NCBI RefSeq assembly: GCF_947495025.1
Contig: NZ_CANLXG010000001.1
Coordinates: forward strand, 1,612,001 to 1,676,000
DNA: 64,000 nt
Source: an uncultured Roseobacter sp.
Lineage (GTDB): Bacteria; Pseudomonadota; Alphaproteobacteria; Rhodobacterales; Rhodobacteraceae
Reading direction: 5' to 3'
This document shows positions 1-8,499 of this stretch, piece after piece (the stretch's first letter is position 1; the number at the start of each line of letters is the position of its first letter). The notes beneath the pieces are model-generated. The model saw only the letters and a program-made list of their open reading frames with translations. It searched no databases and was not told the DNA's origin. Made by a program: the position numbers and the translations under genes.

Positions 1-609
1 AATCAGCTGGTCTTTGCCGCCGGCGCGGGTCCAGTAGGGCAGATCATCGGCGTAGCTGTCGGCGATGTAGGCAAAGTCGCCCTCTTCTGCCACCAGATCC
101 ACGGTGTTCATGGAACAGCGTCCGGTGTACCAGCCGCGTGGCGCAGCACCCGTGACCTCTGTGTGCAGGCGGATCGCCTCGCGGATATGTGCGCGCTCTT
201 CGTCGGCAGGCATATCCTTGTGTTCAACCCACTTCAGACCGTGGGAGGCAATCTCCCATCCACTGGCGCGCATGGCCGCGACCTGTTCCGGCGCACGCGC
301 CAGGGCTGTAGCCACTCCGTAGACGGTGACCGGCAGATCGCCGAGCAACCGGTGAACGCGCCAGAAGCCCGCGCGTGCACCATATTCGTAGATCGATTCC
401 ATGTTCCAGTGACGCTGCCCAGGCCAGGGAGCCGCGCCTGTAATTTCAGACAGAAACGCCTCTGATGCCGCATCGCCATGCAAGACATTGTTTTCGCCGC
501 CTTCTTCGTAGTTCAGAACGATCTGGACAGCGATCTTTGCGCCACCGGGCCAGTTCACCGCGGGCGGGCTGGCACCATAGCCTGTCATATCACGGGGATA
601 GCGATGCAT
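1..609 (-). CDS. puuE: Allantoinase PuuE, polysaccharide-deacetylase fold (partial, C-terminus beyond window)
   Basis: The reading frame stays open from the ATG at 609 to the left window edge (203 codons). It encodes a protein starting MHRYPRDMTGYG, with the segments VQIVLNYEEGGE, HWNMESIYEYGARAGFWR and SHGLKWVEHKDM, which are typical of the metal-independent allantoinase PuuE (chitin/polysaccharide deacetylase fold). The enzyme hydrolyses allantoin to allantoate in the cytoplasm. A GAGGA motif sits 6 nt before the ATG at 609; an ATG at 615 directly abuts it and is less likely. The gene is divergent from uraH and near puuD, so three urate-pathway steps lie together. OHCU decarboxylase and allantoate-degrading genes are not visible and may lie left of the window. 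Confidence 0.9.
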   Translation of the reverse strand, partial: MHRYPRDMTGYGASPPAVNWPGGAKIAVQIVLNYEEGGENNVLHGDAASEAFLSEITGAAPWPGQRHWNMESIYEYGARAGFWRVHRLLGDLPVTVYGVATALARAPEQVAAMRASGWEIASHGLKWVEHKDMPADEERAHIREAIRLHTEVTGAAPRGWYTGRCSMNTVDLVAEEGDFAYIADSYADDLPYWTRAGGKDQLI

Positions 610-662
610 AGACATTCCTCAATCTGCGTGGGTGATCTATAGAGCAAAACAATACAGCTGTT

Positions 663-681
663 TTTCAAGAAATTTTTGAAA
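663..681. promoter_or_regulatory. Inverted repeat in the puuE/uraH divergent promoter region
   Basis: TTTCAA (663-668) and TTGAAA (676-681) form a 6-bp inverted repeat with a 7-nt spacer, in the middle of the 146-bp AT-rich gap between the divergent puuE and uraH starts. It could be the operator of the neighbouring LysR protein. This is inference from position and symmetry only. Confidence 0.35.
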
Positions 682-755
682 GAGCCTATTGTGTAAGGGA
701 TTTGATGCGAAATGGCATGTCTGCCACACAGGGCAGGCGCAAACCGGAGGATTTT

Positions 756-1109
756 ATGAGCGGATATCTGACAACACATGTCCTGGACACAGCACGCGGA
801 TGTCCTGCGAAAGGCCTCAGAATTGATCTCTTCCGCATCCAAGGTGAGAGCAGGACGCATCTGAAAACGCTTGTGACCAATGACGACGGTCGGACCGACG
901 AGCAGATTCTGCCCGCGGATGCGTTTGAGACGGGTGTCTACGAGCTGGTTTTCCACGCCGGTGATTATCTGGATGCGACCGGCGCACCATCAGAAGATCC
1001 CCGCTTTCTGGATGTAGTGCCGCTGCGGTTCGGGATGTCCGAAGCGTCTCATTATCACGTACCGCTTCTGCTCTCGCCTTTCGGGTATTCGACCTATCGC
1101 GGCAGCTAG
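756..1109 (+). CDS. uraH: 5-hydroxyisourate hydrolase (transthyretin-like)
   Basis: A 117-aa protein, [11 protein letters not shown]...YSTYRGS, of normal length for the transthyretin-related family. It hydrolyses 5-hydroxyisourate, the product of urate oxidation, to OHCU. The family's catalytic residues can be seen: His8 in TTHVLD, Arg46 in DDGRTD, the SHYHVPLLL histidines near 99-101, and the diagnostic C-terminal YRGS. I chose the ATG at 756 because CCGGAGG lies 5 nt upstream; the frame also runs further 5' but without homology. The stop overlaps the stop of the convergent LysR gene within a single CTAG. Putting uraH beside puuD and puuE gives most of the urate-to-allantoate route. Confidence 0.95.
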   Translation: MSGYLTTHVLDTARGCPAKGLRIDLFRIQGESRTHLKTLVTNDDGRTDEQILPADAFETGVYELVFHAGDYLDATGAPSEDPRFLDVVPLRFGMSEASHYHVPLLLSPFGYSTYRGS

Positions 1110-2023
1110 TCCGGGTCGTCAGCACTGACCACGTCAGCGATCTTTTCAATAATGTACTCCATGAAAAGGCGGGTCTTGGGATCCTGCCTCTTTCTGTGCG
1201 TGAACAGACACGCCATCTGGATCGGCTCCGGCGGTGTTTCTTCACACACGGCGACAAGACGGCCTTGGCGCAGGTGGTCTGCCACTTCAAAAACGGGCTT
1301 CATCGCGATGCCGTGGCCAGCCAGCGCCCAGTCTGTCAGCACATCCCCATCATCGGATTCGTAACGGCCCGCGACGCGGAACCTTTTTGGCCCGGTGTCA
1401 GTCACCAGACGCCAGCGAAACTCTGTCGCGCCCGGAAAACGCAGGTTGAGACATTCGTGTGCATCAGAGACCAGCACGTCGCCGTTTGTGGGATGTCCCC
1501 GCTTTCTGATGTAATCCGGTGAGGCGCAGAGTACGCGGCGCACATCCGCGATTTTCCGAATGCGCAGATTGCTGTCTTCGGGATTGCCCAGAAAGAAAGC
1601 GAGGTCGAGCCCCTCTGTCGTCAGATCCACTTTCCGGTCTGTCATTCTGAGCCGCATCCTGACCTCCGGATAAAGCTGCAGAAACCCCGGCACCTGCGGT
1701 GCAATCAGTCTTCTGCCGACCCCGAGGGGCGCCGCCACGTAAAGAGATCCTTTTGGATTGTCGGTCATGTTGATGACCTGTGCCTCGGCATTTTCAACCG
1801 CTTCCAGCACCTCACAGGCTGCACCGAAAAAGGTTTTGCCCTGGTCAGTGGGTGCAAGGCTGCGCGTGGTGCGCTGAAACAACCGGACGCCCAGATGCTC
1901 TTCGAGCTGTGAAATGCGCGATGACGTTACAGCGGGTGAAATCCGCAGATCGCGCCCGGCAGCTGACATGCTGCCAAGTTCATAGACGCGGACAAACGTA
2001 CGGATATTATCGAGATATGACAT
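1106..2023 (-). CDS. LysR-family transcriptional regulator (likely urate-pathway regulator)
   Basis: A 305-aa LysR-type regulator. The N-terminal winged helix ([37 protein letters not shown]) is followed by a substrate-binding domain of normal length. The frame extends upstream of 2023, but only the ATG at 2023 fits the family N-terminus. The gene is divergent from puuD and convergent with uraH, so control of the urate genes is the natural guess; the effector is not evident. Upstream, CATTATTC (2021-2028) and GAATAATG (2069-2076) form a widely spaced dyad that could be part of its binding region. Family assignment is firm, target is inference. Confidence 0.88.
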   Translation of the reverse strand: MSYLDNIRTFVRVYELGSMSAAGRDLRISPAVTSSRISQLEEHLGVRLFQRTTRSLAPTDQGKTFFGAACEVLEAVENAEAQVINMTDNPKGSLYVAAPLGVGRRLIAPQVPGFLQLYPEVRMRLRMTDRKVDLTTEGLDLAFFLGNPEDSNLRIRKIADVRRVLCASPDYIRKRGHPTNGDVLVSDAHECLNLRFPGATEFRWRLVTDTGPKRFRVAGRYESDDGDVLTDWALAGHGIAMKPVFEVADHLRQGRLVAVCEETPPEPIQMACLFTHRKRQDPKTRLFMEYIIEKIADVVSADDPD

Positions 2024-2122
2024 TATTCGGTTTTTTTTGATGCTGCCTCGTGTTGCACAGATATAGCGGAATAATGCTGACCCGCATAGAGTGCCCGGAA
2101 ACACAGGCTAGGAGAGACCCAC

Positions 2123-3349
2123 ATGTATGATCTTGCCGTCTTCTGGGATTGGATAGCATTTTCTGTGCGCTGGCTGCATGTGATCACCGCCATGGCCTGG
2201 ATCGGTGCCAGTTTTTACTTCATTGCGCTCGATCTGATGCTGAAACCCAACGATGCGCTGCCCGAAGGTGCCTATGGCGAAGAATGGGAAGTGCACGGAG
2301 GCGGGTTCTATCACACGGTCAAATATCTTGTCGCGCCGGCGCGCATGCCAGAGCATCTGACCTGGCATAAATGGCAGAGCTATTCGACCTGGCTTTCAGG
2401 AGCCGCACTCCTGATGATCATTTACTGGGCCGGGGGCGAGCTTTACCTGCTCGATCCCACCAAGGCTGATCTGGCGCTTTGGCAGGGTATCCTGATCTCC
2501 GCAGGTTCTCTGGCAATTGGCTGGTTGCTGTATGATGCGATGTGCAAATCAAAGCTGGCCGACACCCCGACTGTGCTGATGCTTCTGCTTTTCGTAATGC
2601 TTGTGATCATGTCCTGGGGATACAACCAGGTCTTCACAGGTCGCGCCGCACTTCTGCACCTCGGTGCGTTCACAGCCACCATCATGACGGCAAATGTATT
2701 CTTTCAGATCATGCCTAACCAGCGTATCGTCGTTGAAGACCTCAAGGCAGGCCGCGTACCTGATGCGAAATACGGCAAGATCGCCAAGGTGCGCTCGACC
2801 CACAACAACTACCTGACGTTGCCTGTCGTGTTCCTGATGCTGTCCAACCATTATCCGCTGTCCTTCGGGACAGAGTATGCCTGGATCATCGCCAGCCTGA
2901 TCTTTCTGACCGGCGTCACGATCCGTCACTACTTCAACACCATGCACAGGACCGGCACGGGGCCGCACTGGACCTGGGCCGTGACAGTTCTGCTGATGAT
3001 CCTCATCGCGTGGCTTTCAAGTGTAAAACCCAGTGAAACGTGGGAAGATGCCGAAGCCCGCGAGCTCACGCCCTATGAAGAGCGCTTCGTGTCCGCCGAA
3101 GGGTTCGAGGCGGCATATGATGCTGTTCTTGGTAACTGCTCAATGTGCCATGCACGCGAACCGGTCTGGGGCAACATGCAGTGGGCACCCAAAGGCGTGC
3201 ACCTGGAAACACCCGGCGATGTCGCCCGTAATGCCCGGGCCATCTATCTGCAGGCCGGGGTGAGCCACGCAATGCCGCCCCCAAATGCAGTTCAGATGGA
3301 CGAAGACGCCCGCAGGGCCATCGTCGCCTGGGTCCGCGCGGTCCGGTAA
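2123..3349 (+). CDS. puuD: Membrane-bound urate oxidase PuuD with C-terminal cytochrome c domain
   Basis: A 408-aa protein. It has an N-terminal multi-helix membrane part starting MYDLAVFWDWIAFSVRWLHV, with helices to about residue 295. A C-terminal c-type haem domain carries CSMCH (about residue 338) and a likely axial Met in SHAMPPP. This architecture is that of PuuD, which oxidises urate to 5-hydroxyisourate and passes electrons to the respiratory chain, replacing soluble uricase. AGGAGAG at 2110-2116 sets the start. Its product is the substrate of UraH encoded 1 kb away. The gene is monocistronic here and divergent from the LysR gene. Confidence 0.93.
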   Translation: MYDLAVFWDWIAFSVRWLHVITAMAWIGASFYFIALDLMLKPNDALPEGAYGEEWEVHGGGFYHTVKYLVAPARMPEHLTWHKWQSYSTWLSGAALLMIIYWAGGELYLLDPTKADLALWQGILISAGSLAIGWLLYDAMCKSKLADTPTVLMLLLFVMLVIMSWGYNQVFTGRAALLHLGAFTATIMTANVFFQIMPNQRIVVEDLKAGRVPDAKYGKIAKVRSTHNNYLTLPVVFLMLSNHYPLSFGTEYAWIIASLIFLTGVTIRHYFNTMHRTGTGPHWTWAVTVLLMILIAWLSSVKPSETWEDAEARELTPYEERFVSAEGFEAAYDAVLGNCSMCHAREPVWGNMQWAPKGVHLETPGDVARNARAIYLQAGVSHAMPPPNAVQMDEDARRAIVAWVRAVR

Positions 3350-3352
3350 TAA

Positions 3353-3380
3353 GGTCCGGTTCATGCACACCGGCCGGACC
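3353..3380 (+). terminator. Possible hairpin after puuD
   Basis: GGTCCGG (3353-3359) pairs with CCGGACC (3374-3380) just after the puuD stop. No T-run follows, so it may be a weak terminator or 3' stabiliser. The rest of the gap to 3823 holds no convincing gene. Its last 100 bp is strikingly AT-rich (around 3728-3785) and probably contains the promoter of the next operon. Confidence 0.35.
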
Positions 3381-3823
3381 GGGTCCGGCAGTATCGGATG
3401 AGAGGTGTTCTGCACGTCTGAATTAGGGCCGCGGTTTTCCTGATCACAACACCAGACCAATCGGACGATCGCCTTTGCCGGCCGCTACACATTCACTGCG
3501 GTGCCGGGTTTTTGCAAAACCAGCAGATCTGAGAACGGTTTGTGTCAGTGTATAAAGGTATCCGGGTTCACCGGCACTCACCCTGATTTTCCTGTCGCCG
3601 TGTCCGGTCAGAAACAATGGGGCTGATATCACGGTGAAGGACGTATTTTTCCCAAAGGCTGCTCAGGGAATACCCTGCCGGACAGGGCCGCGCGGACACC
3701 GGCCCCTTATGCAGACACCCTGCGCAACCATTCTATTTCTTTATGCGATAATAAATACTATCAATTTTTTAAATCGTAAATTCGGTGCTAGCTTGCCTGA
3801 AACCCTGGGCTTCAGAGGCGAAA

Positions 3824-4561
3824 ATGAACCGATACGACTTCCAGCGAAACTTCCGCGCGACCGGGCCTGTCGTACTTCCGGTCATTCATGTTCTGGACGC
3901 CGAACAGGCCCGGAGAAACATTCAGACTGCAATTGACGGAGGATGTCCGGGCGTTTTTCTGATCAACCACGACTTTGAGAAAGAAAGACTGGTCCCGATC
4001 ATCAAGGAAATGCGCGAGGCCTTTCCAGACTACTGGATAGGCGTGAACTTTCTGGCCATTACCGGCAAATTCGCCTTTCCGGTCCTTGGCGATCTTCAGG
4101 CCAAAGGCACCCGCGTTGACGGGTACTGGGCTGATGACGCCCGTATAGACGAGCGCCGGGCCGACGACGATCAGTTCGAGGCAGAAGAGATCGCCCGGGT
4201 GCGCCGCGAAAGCGGCTGGGATGGTCTGTACATTGGTGGCACGGCTTTCAAGAAACAGCGTGAAGTTGACCCCGCTGACTATGGCAGGAGCGCGCGCCTC
4301 GCTACACGGTTCATGGATGTCGTGGTGACTTCCGGCGTAGCCACAGGTCACGCAGCCGATGTGGGCAAAATCGACACTTTCAGAGAGCACTGCGGAGATA
4401 CTGCGCTCGGCCTCGCGTCCGGAATAACGCCGGAGAACGCCGCTCAGTACGCCGATGCGGTCGATCTGTTCATGGTGGCGACAGGCATCAATTTTAAAGG
4501 CGATTTTTACAATATAGATCCGGACCGCCTGCAACAGCTCATGCAAGCGACACAGAAATAA
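3824..4561 (+). CDS. BtpA/SgcQ-like TIM-barrel protein, function unknown
   Basis: A 245-aa protein starting MNRYDFQRNF, with AGAGGCG 3 nt upstream of the ATG at 3824. It shows beta/alpha-barrel character: VVLPVIHVLD, GVFLINHDFE, YWIGVNFLA, GLYIGGTAF, VVVTSGVATGHAADVGKID, TALGLASGITPENAAQYAD, VDLFMVATGINFKGDFYNID. The last segments resemble the phosphate-binding end of TIM barrels, and the overall pattern matches the BtpA/SgcQ group. No enzymatic role is established for most of that group. The next two genes encode a phosphoribosyltransferase (13-bp gap) and a PRPP synthetase, so a nucleotide or ribosyl-phosphate substrate is plausible. That link is inferred from context. Confidence 0.7.
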   Translation: MNRYDFQRNFRATGPVVLPVIHVLDAEQARRNIQTAIDGGCPGVFLINHDFEKERLVPIIKEMREAFPDYWIGVNFLAITGKFAFPVLGDLQAKGTRVDGYWADDARIDERRADDDQFEAEEIARVRRESGWDGLYIGGTAFKKQREVDPADYGRSARLATRFMDVVVTSGVATGHAADVGKIDTFREHCGDTALGLASGITPENAAQYADAVDLFMVATGINFKGDFYNIDPDRLQQLMQATQK

Positions 4562-4574
4562 GGGAGACAAACAG

Positions 4575-5195
4575 ATGGCACACGACAAGGGACCCAGAGA
4601 CGACCGTTGGTACTTCTCACTCATGGCGCCGAACACCAAGGGCGACAAGTTCGCATGGCTCGATCCGACATCCATCTACATCAACGGCAAGGCTTATCAT
4701 GACCTGCTGGATGATCTGTGTGCTGATCTTGATGAGGACCAGATTGATGTGGTGGCAGGCCTCGATGCAATGGGCTTTGTCCTTGCAGCAGGCATCGCCG
4801 CCCGGATCGGGCGCGGCTTTCTGCCAATCCGCAAAGCCGGTAAACTCTGCGTGGATACCGATAAGGCGTCGATGACCAATTACTCCGGTCAGACACAGGC
4901 CATGGAAATGCGCCTGCCTGCTTTCGCGCCGGGGACGCGGGTCCTGCTGGTCGACCAGTGGGTTGAGACCGGCGGCACCATGCACGGGGCCGTACAGCTG
5001 GTTGAACAGCAGCAGGGTAAGGTTGCGGGCATGGTCGCGATTGTCATGGAAGACAACGAAAACACTGCTGAATACCGCAGGAAATACAAATGTGTGACAG
5101 CCATTCAGCCGGGCACCGAATGGCAGCGTCAGGCCAACGCTCAGTATCTGGAAAGCTTCAGCACCTACAGACCCGAGATGGCTTTCCCCGTCTAG
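4575..5195 (+). CDS. Apt-like phosphoribosyltransferase
   Basis: A 206-aa type I PRTase-fold protein. [20 protein letters not shown] and [11 protein letters not shown] correspond to the adenine-PRTase segments before the PRPP loop. The loop itself reads [14 protein letters not shown], where adenine PRTases normally have two adjacent acids (VDD); here the second is Gln. It should join a base to PRPP or act as a regulator that senses PRPP. GGGAGA lies 7 nt upstream. It sits between the BtpA-like gene and prs, so salvage of a purine-like base with dedicated PRPP supply is a coherent but unproven reading. Confidence 0.82.
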   Translation: MAHDKGPRDDRWYFSLMAPNTKGDKFAWLDPTSIYINGKAYHDLLDDLCADLDEDQIDVVAGLDAMGFVLAAGIAARIGRGFLPIRKAGKLCVDTDKASMTNYSGQTQAMEMRLPAFAPGTRVLLVDQWVETGGTMHGAVQLVEQQQGKVAGMVAIVMEDNENTAEYRRKYKCVTAIQPGTEWQRQANAQYLESFSTYRPEMAFPV

Positions 5196-5248
5196 GACCT
5201 CTGCCCGCGCACACACTTCAGACCACTCGTGAGAGAGGAGTTCGACAG

Positions 5249-6181
5249 ATGAAACTTGTCTGTGGAAACAGTAATCGTCCGCTTGCAGAAGCGCTTGCCG
5301 CACACATGAAAGTGCCTCTTGCGGAATGCAAAGTGCGTCGGTTTGCGGACGAAGAGGTCTTTGTTCAGATACATGAAAACGTGCGCGGTGATGATGTTTA
5401 TGTCATCCAGTCGACGTCGTATCCGGCGAATGACAATCTGATGGAACTGCTGGTGCTGATTGATGCTCTGCGCCGCGCATCAGCGGGGCGTATCACCGCT
5501 GTGATCCCCTATTTCGGCTACGCGCGGCAGGATCGCAAATCGGCACCGCGCACGCCGATTTCGGCCAAGCTGGTATCTAACATCATCACGCACGCCGGCG
5601 CAGACCGTGTGCTGACAATGGATCTGCACGCCGGCCAGATCCAGGGGTTCTTTGATATCCCCACTGACAACCTTTATGCAGTCCCGGAAGTTGTCCGGGA
5701 TATCGAAAAGCAAAGCAGCCGCGACAACATCATGGTTGTGTCTCCTGACATCGGTGGCGTGGTTCGCGCACGGGCTCTGGCAAAGCGCCTGTCCAGTCAG
5801 CTGGCCATCGTCGACAAAAGGCGTGATAAGCCCGGCTCTTCTGAGGTGATGAACATCATCCGCGAAGTGACTGGAAAGTCCTGTCTGCTCGTGGATGACA
5901 TCATCGATTCAGGTGGCACATTGTGCAATGCCGCAACTGCGCTGCTGGAAAACGGTGCAGCAGAGGTTTCCGCATACATCACTCACGGTGTTCTGTCGGG
6001 CAAGGCAGTCGACAGGATCAACGCCTCGGACCTGTCATCGCTGGTGATAACAGACACGATCTGTGAAACAGAGGCGGTTCTGGCGTCTCCGCGGATCCGC
6101 ACGATTTCCGTCGCCCCGATGTTTGCCAAGGCCATTACACGCATTGCCAACGGTGAATCCGTCAGCGTCCTGTTCGAGTAG
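5249..6181 (+). CDS. prs: Ribose-phosphate pyrophosphokinase (PRPP synthetase)
   Basis: A 310-aa PRPP synthetase, family length about 310. It has [28 protein letters not shown] (ATP/ribose-5-phosphate site), [16 protein letters not shown] and the PRPP-binding loop [14 protein letters not shown]. It makes PRPP from ribose 5-phosphate and ATP in the cytosol. I chose the ATG at 5249 because AGAGGAG lies 8 nt upstream and the family N-terminus starts there; the frame is open further 5'. It sits in an operon-like position after the phosphoribosyltransferase. This is likely a second, pathway-linked copy rather than the housekeeping gene, which cannot be tested from the window. Confidence 0.92.
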   Translation: MKLVCGNSNRPLAEALAAHMKVPLAECKVRRFADEEVFVQIHENVRGDDVYVIQSTSYPANDNLMELLVLIDALRRASAGRITAVIPYFGYARQDRKSAPRTPISAKLVSNIITHAGADRVLTMDLHAGQIQGFFDIPTDNLYAVPEVVRDIEKQSSRDNIMVVSPDIGGVVRARALAKRLSSQLAIVDKRRDKPGSSEVMNIIREVTGKSCLLVDDIIDSGGTLCNAATALLENGAAEVSAYITHGVLSGKAVDRINASDLSSLVITDTICETEAVLASPRIRTISVAPMFAKAITRIANGESVSVLFE

Positions 6182-6254
6182 GACCCGGAGATGTCGGGCG
6201 CATTGGCATCCTTTATGGTTGATTGCTGCGCATTCGCGTTGCTAATGTTTGTGC

Positions 6255-7121
6255 ATGGCCATCACCAACCTGTCCACGGAACTGATGCGCACCTTCGTCA
6301 CCGTCATCGAAGAGGCGAGCTTCACGCGCGCGGCTGAAATTCTCAGACGCACGCAACCGGCGATCAGCCTGCAGGTGAAACGGCTCGAGGAAACCGTTGG
6401 CTACCCGCTGATCGAACGCCAGGGCAAGGTTATTTCACTTACCGAACGCGGTGAGGAACTTGCAATCCATGCCCGACAGATCCTGCGCCTGAATGACATT
6501 GCCGTGGCGCAGTTTGAAAAGCAGGAGAGATCAGCAAAACTGCGTGTAGGCCTGCCGGTCGATTATGCAGTCAATACGCTGCAGGCCTGCCTCACAGACG
6601 TGGTCCGTCAGTTTTCCGAAACTCAGATTGAAATTCGCTGCGACCTGTCAAAACATCTCCTCGCAGCCCTGCGCGGCGGTGAGATTGACATCGCAGTTGC
6701 TCTGTTTGACGGCGACGACCAGCAATTCCTGTTCCGCAACTGGAAAGAACAGCCAACCTGGGTAGGCGCTGCAGACTTCAACATTACATCGCAGTCAGAA
6801 ATTCCGCTTGTCGTGCATCCGTACGGATGTGTGTACAGGGATCGTATGACCACGGCTCTGAAACTGGCGGGACAGAACTGGCGCATTGCCTACTCCAGCC
6901 CTGGCATCGGTGGCGTTCAGCGGGCCGTCCTCGACGGTCTGGGGCTGTCATGCCTGACAGCGCCGACCGTGCTGGACGGTATGCGCCGGTTTACCGAAAA
7001 AGACGGGCTGCCTGCCCTGCCCCCTCTGCATATCGGAATGTTTGCCCGCCAGACCCAGCTGGGTACGGGTGGATATGCGGCAATTGATTCCATGGTGCAG
7101 GCGCTCGAAGCCCGGTCCTGA
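6255..7121 (+). CDS. LysR-family transcriptional regulator
   Basis: A 288-aa LysR regulator. The N-terminal helix-turn-helix MRTFVTVIEEASFTRAAEIL and TQPAISLQVKRLEE is followed by a ligand-binding domain. The start may be the ATG at 6255 or the TTG at 6249; no strong Shine-Dalgarno decides. It lies directly before, and on the same strand as, the ABC transporter operon, and a symmetrical T-N11-A box follows its stop. It probably activates that operon. The short gap (73 bp) to prs leaves co-transcription possible. Confidence 0.88.
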   Translation: MAITNLSTELMRTFVTVIEEASFTRAAEILRRTQPAISLQVKRLEETVGYPLIERQGKVISLTERGEELAIHARQILRLNDIAVAQFEKQERSAKLRVGLPVDYAVNTLQACLTDVVRQFSETQIEIRCDLSKHLLAALRGGEIDIAVALFDGDDQQFLFRNWKEQPTWVGAADFNITSQSEIPLVVHPYGCVYRDRMTTALKLAGQNWRIAYSSPGIGGVQRAVLDGLGLSCLTAPTVLDGMRRFTEKDGLPALPPLHIGMFARQTQLGTGGYAAIDSMVQALEARS

Positions 7122-7140
7122 ACGGGAAACGCTCAATAAA

Positions 7141-7165
7141 CGTTCATTATGCGCTCATATGAACG
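7141..7165. promoter_or_regulatory. LysR-type T-N11-A operator
   Basis: CGTTCAT (7141-7147) and ATGAACG (7159-7165) form a perfect 7-bp inverted repeat separated by exactly 11 nt. This is the T-N11-A geometry of LysR boxes. It lies 19 bp after the LysR gene stop and about 120 bp before the first ABC gene, in an AT-rich leader. Confidence 0.6.
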
Positions 7166-7287
7166 ATAAATTTCCAAAAAAGCCCTTCCTGTACTAGCAT
7201 CACGCAAATTCCGCACGAAAATGTCGGTTTGAGATAATAACGAACAGCTCTTTTTTATGCTGAAGGGCGATCAACTGGGAGACCAAG

Positions 7288-8427
7288 ATGACGAAATCAA
7301 CACCAAGATCAGCTATGGGCGCACCGAGCCGCCGCCAACTGCTGAAAGCGACCGGCGCTGCGGTTCTGACAACGCCTTTCGTCAGCCGCGCGTGGGCCAC
7401 CACGACCGAAATCAACATGCTGGCCTGGTATGGCCATGGTGAACCTGACGTGGTCGCCGAATATGAAGCTGCCAACAGTGTCAGGTTCGTGCCCAAGTAT
7501 TATGCGGGCGGCGACAACATGCTGGCGCTGATCGCACAGTCGCCTCCCGGCACGTACGATCTGATCCTGTCGGATGCCGAATTTGTGCAACAGCTCAACG
7601 CCGCCGGCTATATCGACCCGCTTGAGGCTGGCGACTATCCGCTGGACGACATGCTGCACGAGGACTTCAAACAGTTCCCCGGCCACTGGTCGGACGGCAA
7701 GCTTTATTCGATGATGTTGCGTGGCGGACACCTGGGTGTCTCCTACAATACGACGTCTGTGTCCGAGGAAGAGGCACAAAGCTATTCCTGCTTCTGGAAG
7801 CCGGAGCTTGAGGGCAAAGTCGGCCACTTTGACTGGCACCTGCCAAATCTGGGCATGATGAGCCTCTACAATGGCAATGGTGCGGGTCTTTGGGATGTCG
7901 ATGACGCCGCGTGGGACGCTGTGCAGGAAACCACCATGAGTCTGCGCAAGCAGGTTGGTGGCTTTTTCGACTATGGCGGCACATTCAATGGCCTGAAGAA
8001 CGGCGAGATGCAGGCGATGTGTGGCATCGGCGACTGGATCACAGGTGTCCTGGAAAAGGATGGCGCACCCGTGGCCTCAGTCATTCCGAAAGAAGGCGGC
8101 ATTCAGTTCACTGAAAGCTACTCCATCGGCAAAGGCAGCGAAAAAGCCGCTGAGGTCACCAGATTTATCCAGTACATGATGTCACCCGAAGGCCAGGTGA
8201 AATCCGCGCAGATGGCAGCCTATCCGGGCTTCTGCGTCACAAAGGCCGGCCGGGCGCTGCTGAATGAGGTCGATCCGGCCGAGGCGCAGCGTTCGCATCA
8301 GGTGGCAGGCGATCCGCAGGATCCGATCACGCTGATCAATGAGGGGCGTATCCACTACCGCGATATCCCCCAGCAGCAGTCGCTGGAAGACTGGAACGAT
8401 TTCTGGTCCGAGTACAAGAACGCCTGA
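7288..8427 (+). CDS. ABC transporter substrate-binding protein, polyamine (PotD) type, Tat signal
   Basis: A 379-aa extracytoplasmic binding protein. The N-terminus carries a twin-arginine motif, SRRQLLK, and a hydrophobic stretch ending near AWA, so Tat export of a folded protein is likely. The body resembles spermidine/putrescine-type family members (INMLAWYGHGEPDVVAEYE, TYDLILSDAEFVQQL, CGIGDWITGVLEKDG). It delivers ligand to the two permeases encoded downstream. The operon ends with a base deaminase and a deacetylase-fold hydrolase, so the ligand may be a nitrogen heterocycle rather than a polyamine. GGGAGACC precedes the ATG. Confidence 0.88.
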   Translation: MTKSTPRSAMGAPSRRQLLKATGAAVLTTPFVSRAWATTTEINMLAWYGHGEPDVVAEYEAANSVRFVPKYYAGGDNMLALIAQSPPGTYDLILSDAEFVQQLNAAGYIDPLEAGDYPLDDMLHEDFKQFPGHWSDGKLYSMMLRGGHLGVSYNTTSVSEEEAQSYSCFWKPELEGKVGHFDWHLPNLGMMSLYNGNGAGLWDVDDAAWDAVQETTMSLRKQVGGFFDYGGTFNGLKNGEMQAMCGIGDWITGVLEKDGAPVASVIPKEGGIQFTESYSIGKGSEKAAEVTRFIQYMMSPEGQVKSAQMAAYPGFCVTKAGRALLNEVDPAEAQRSHQVAGDPQDPITLINEGRIHYRDIPQQQSLEDWNDFWSEYKNA

Positions 8428-8447
8428 ACCGGCCATCTGACCTGATC

Positions 8448-8475
8448 GGGGTGGGCGGCCTGCTGGTCGCCCCCC
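8448..8475 (+). other. Intercistronic hairpin after the binding-protein gene
   Basis: GGGCG (8453-8457) pairs with CGCCC (8468-8472), extended by flanking G and C runs, between the binding-protein stop and the first permease. Such hairpins often protect the 5' part of ABC operon mRNA so that binding protein is made in excess. It has no long T-tract, so full termination is unlikely. Confidence 0.45.
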
Positions 8476-8499
8476 TTTATCAAAGGACGCCTGCCTGAC

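Noticed and set aside
585..956. Minus-strand frame covering the puuE/uraH promoter and uraH
   Set aside because: Lies antisense to a clear uraH gene and across a divergent promoter; product has no domain features.
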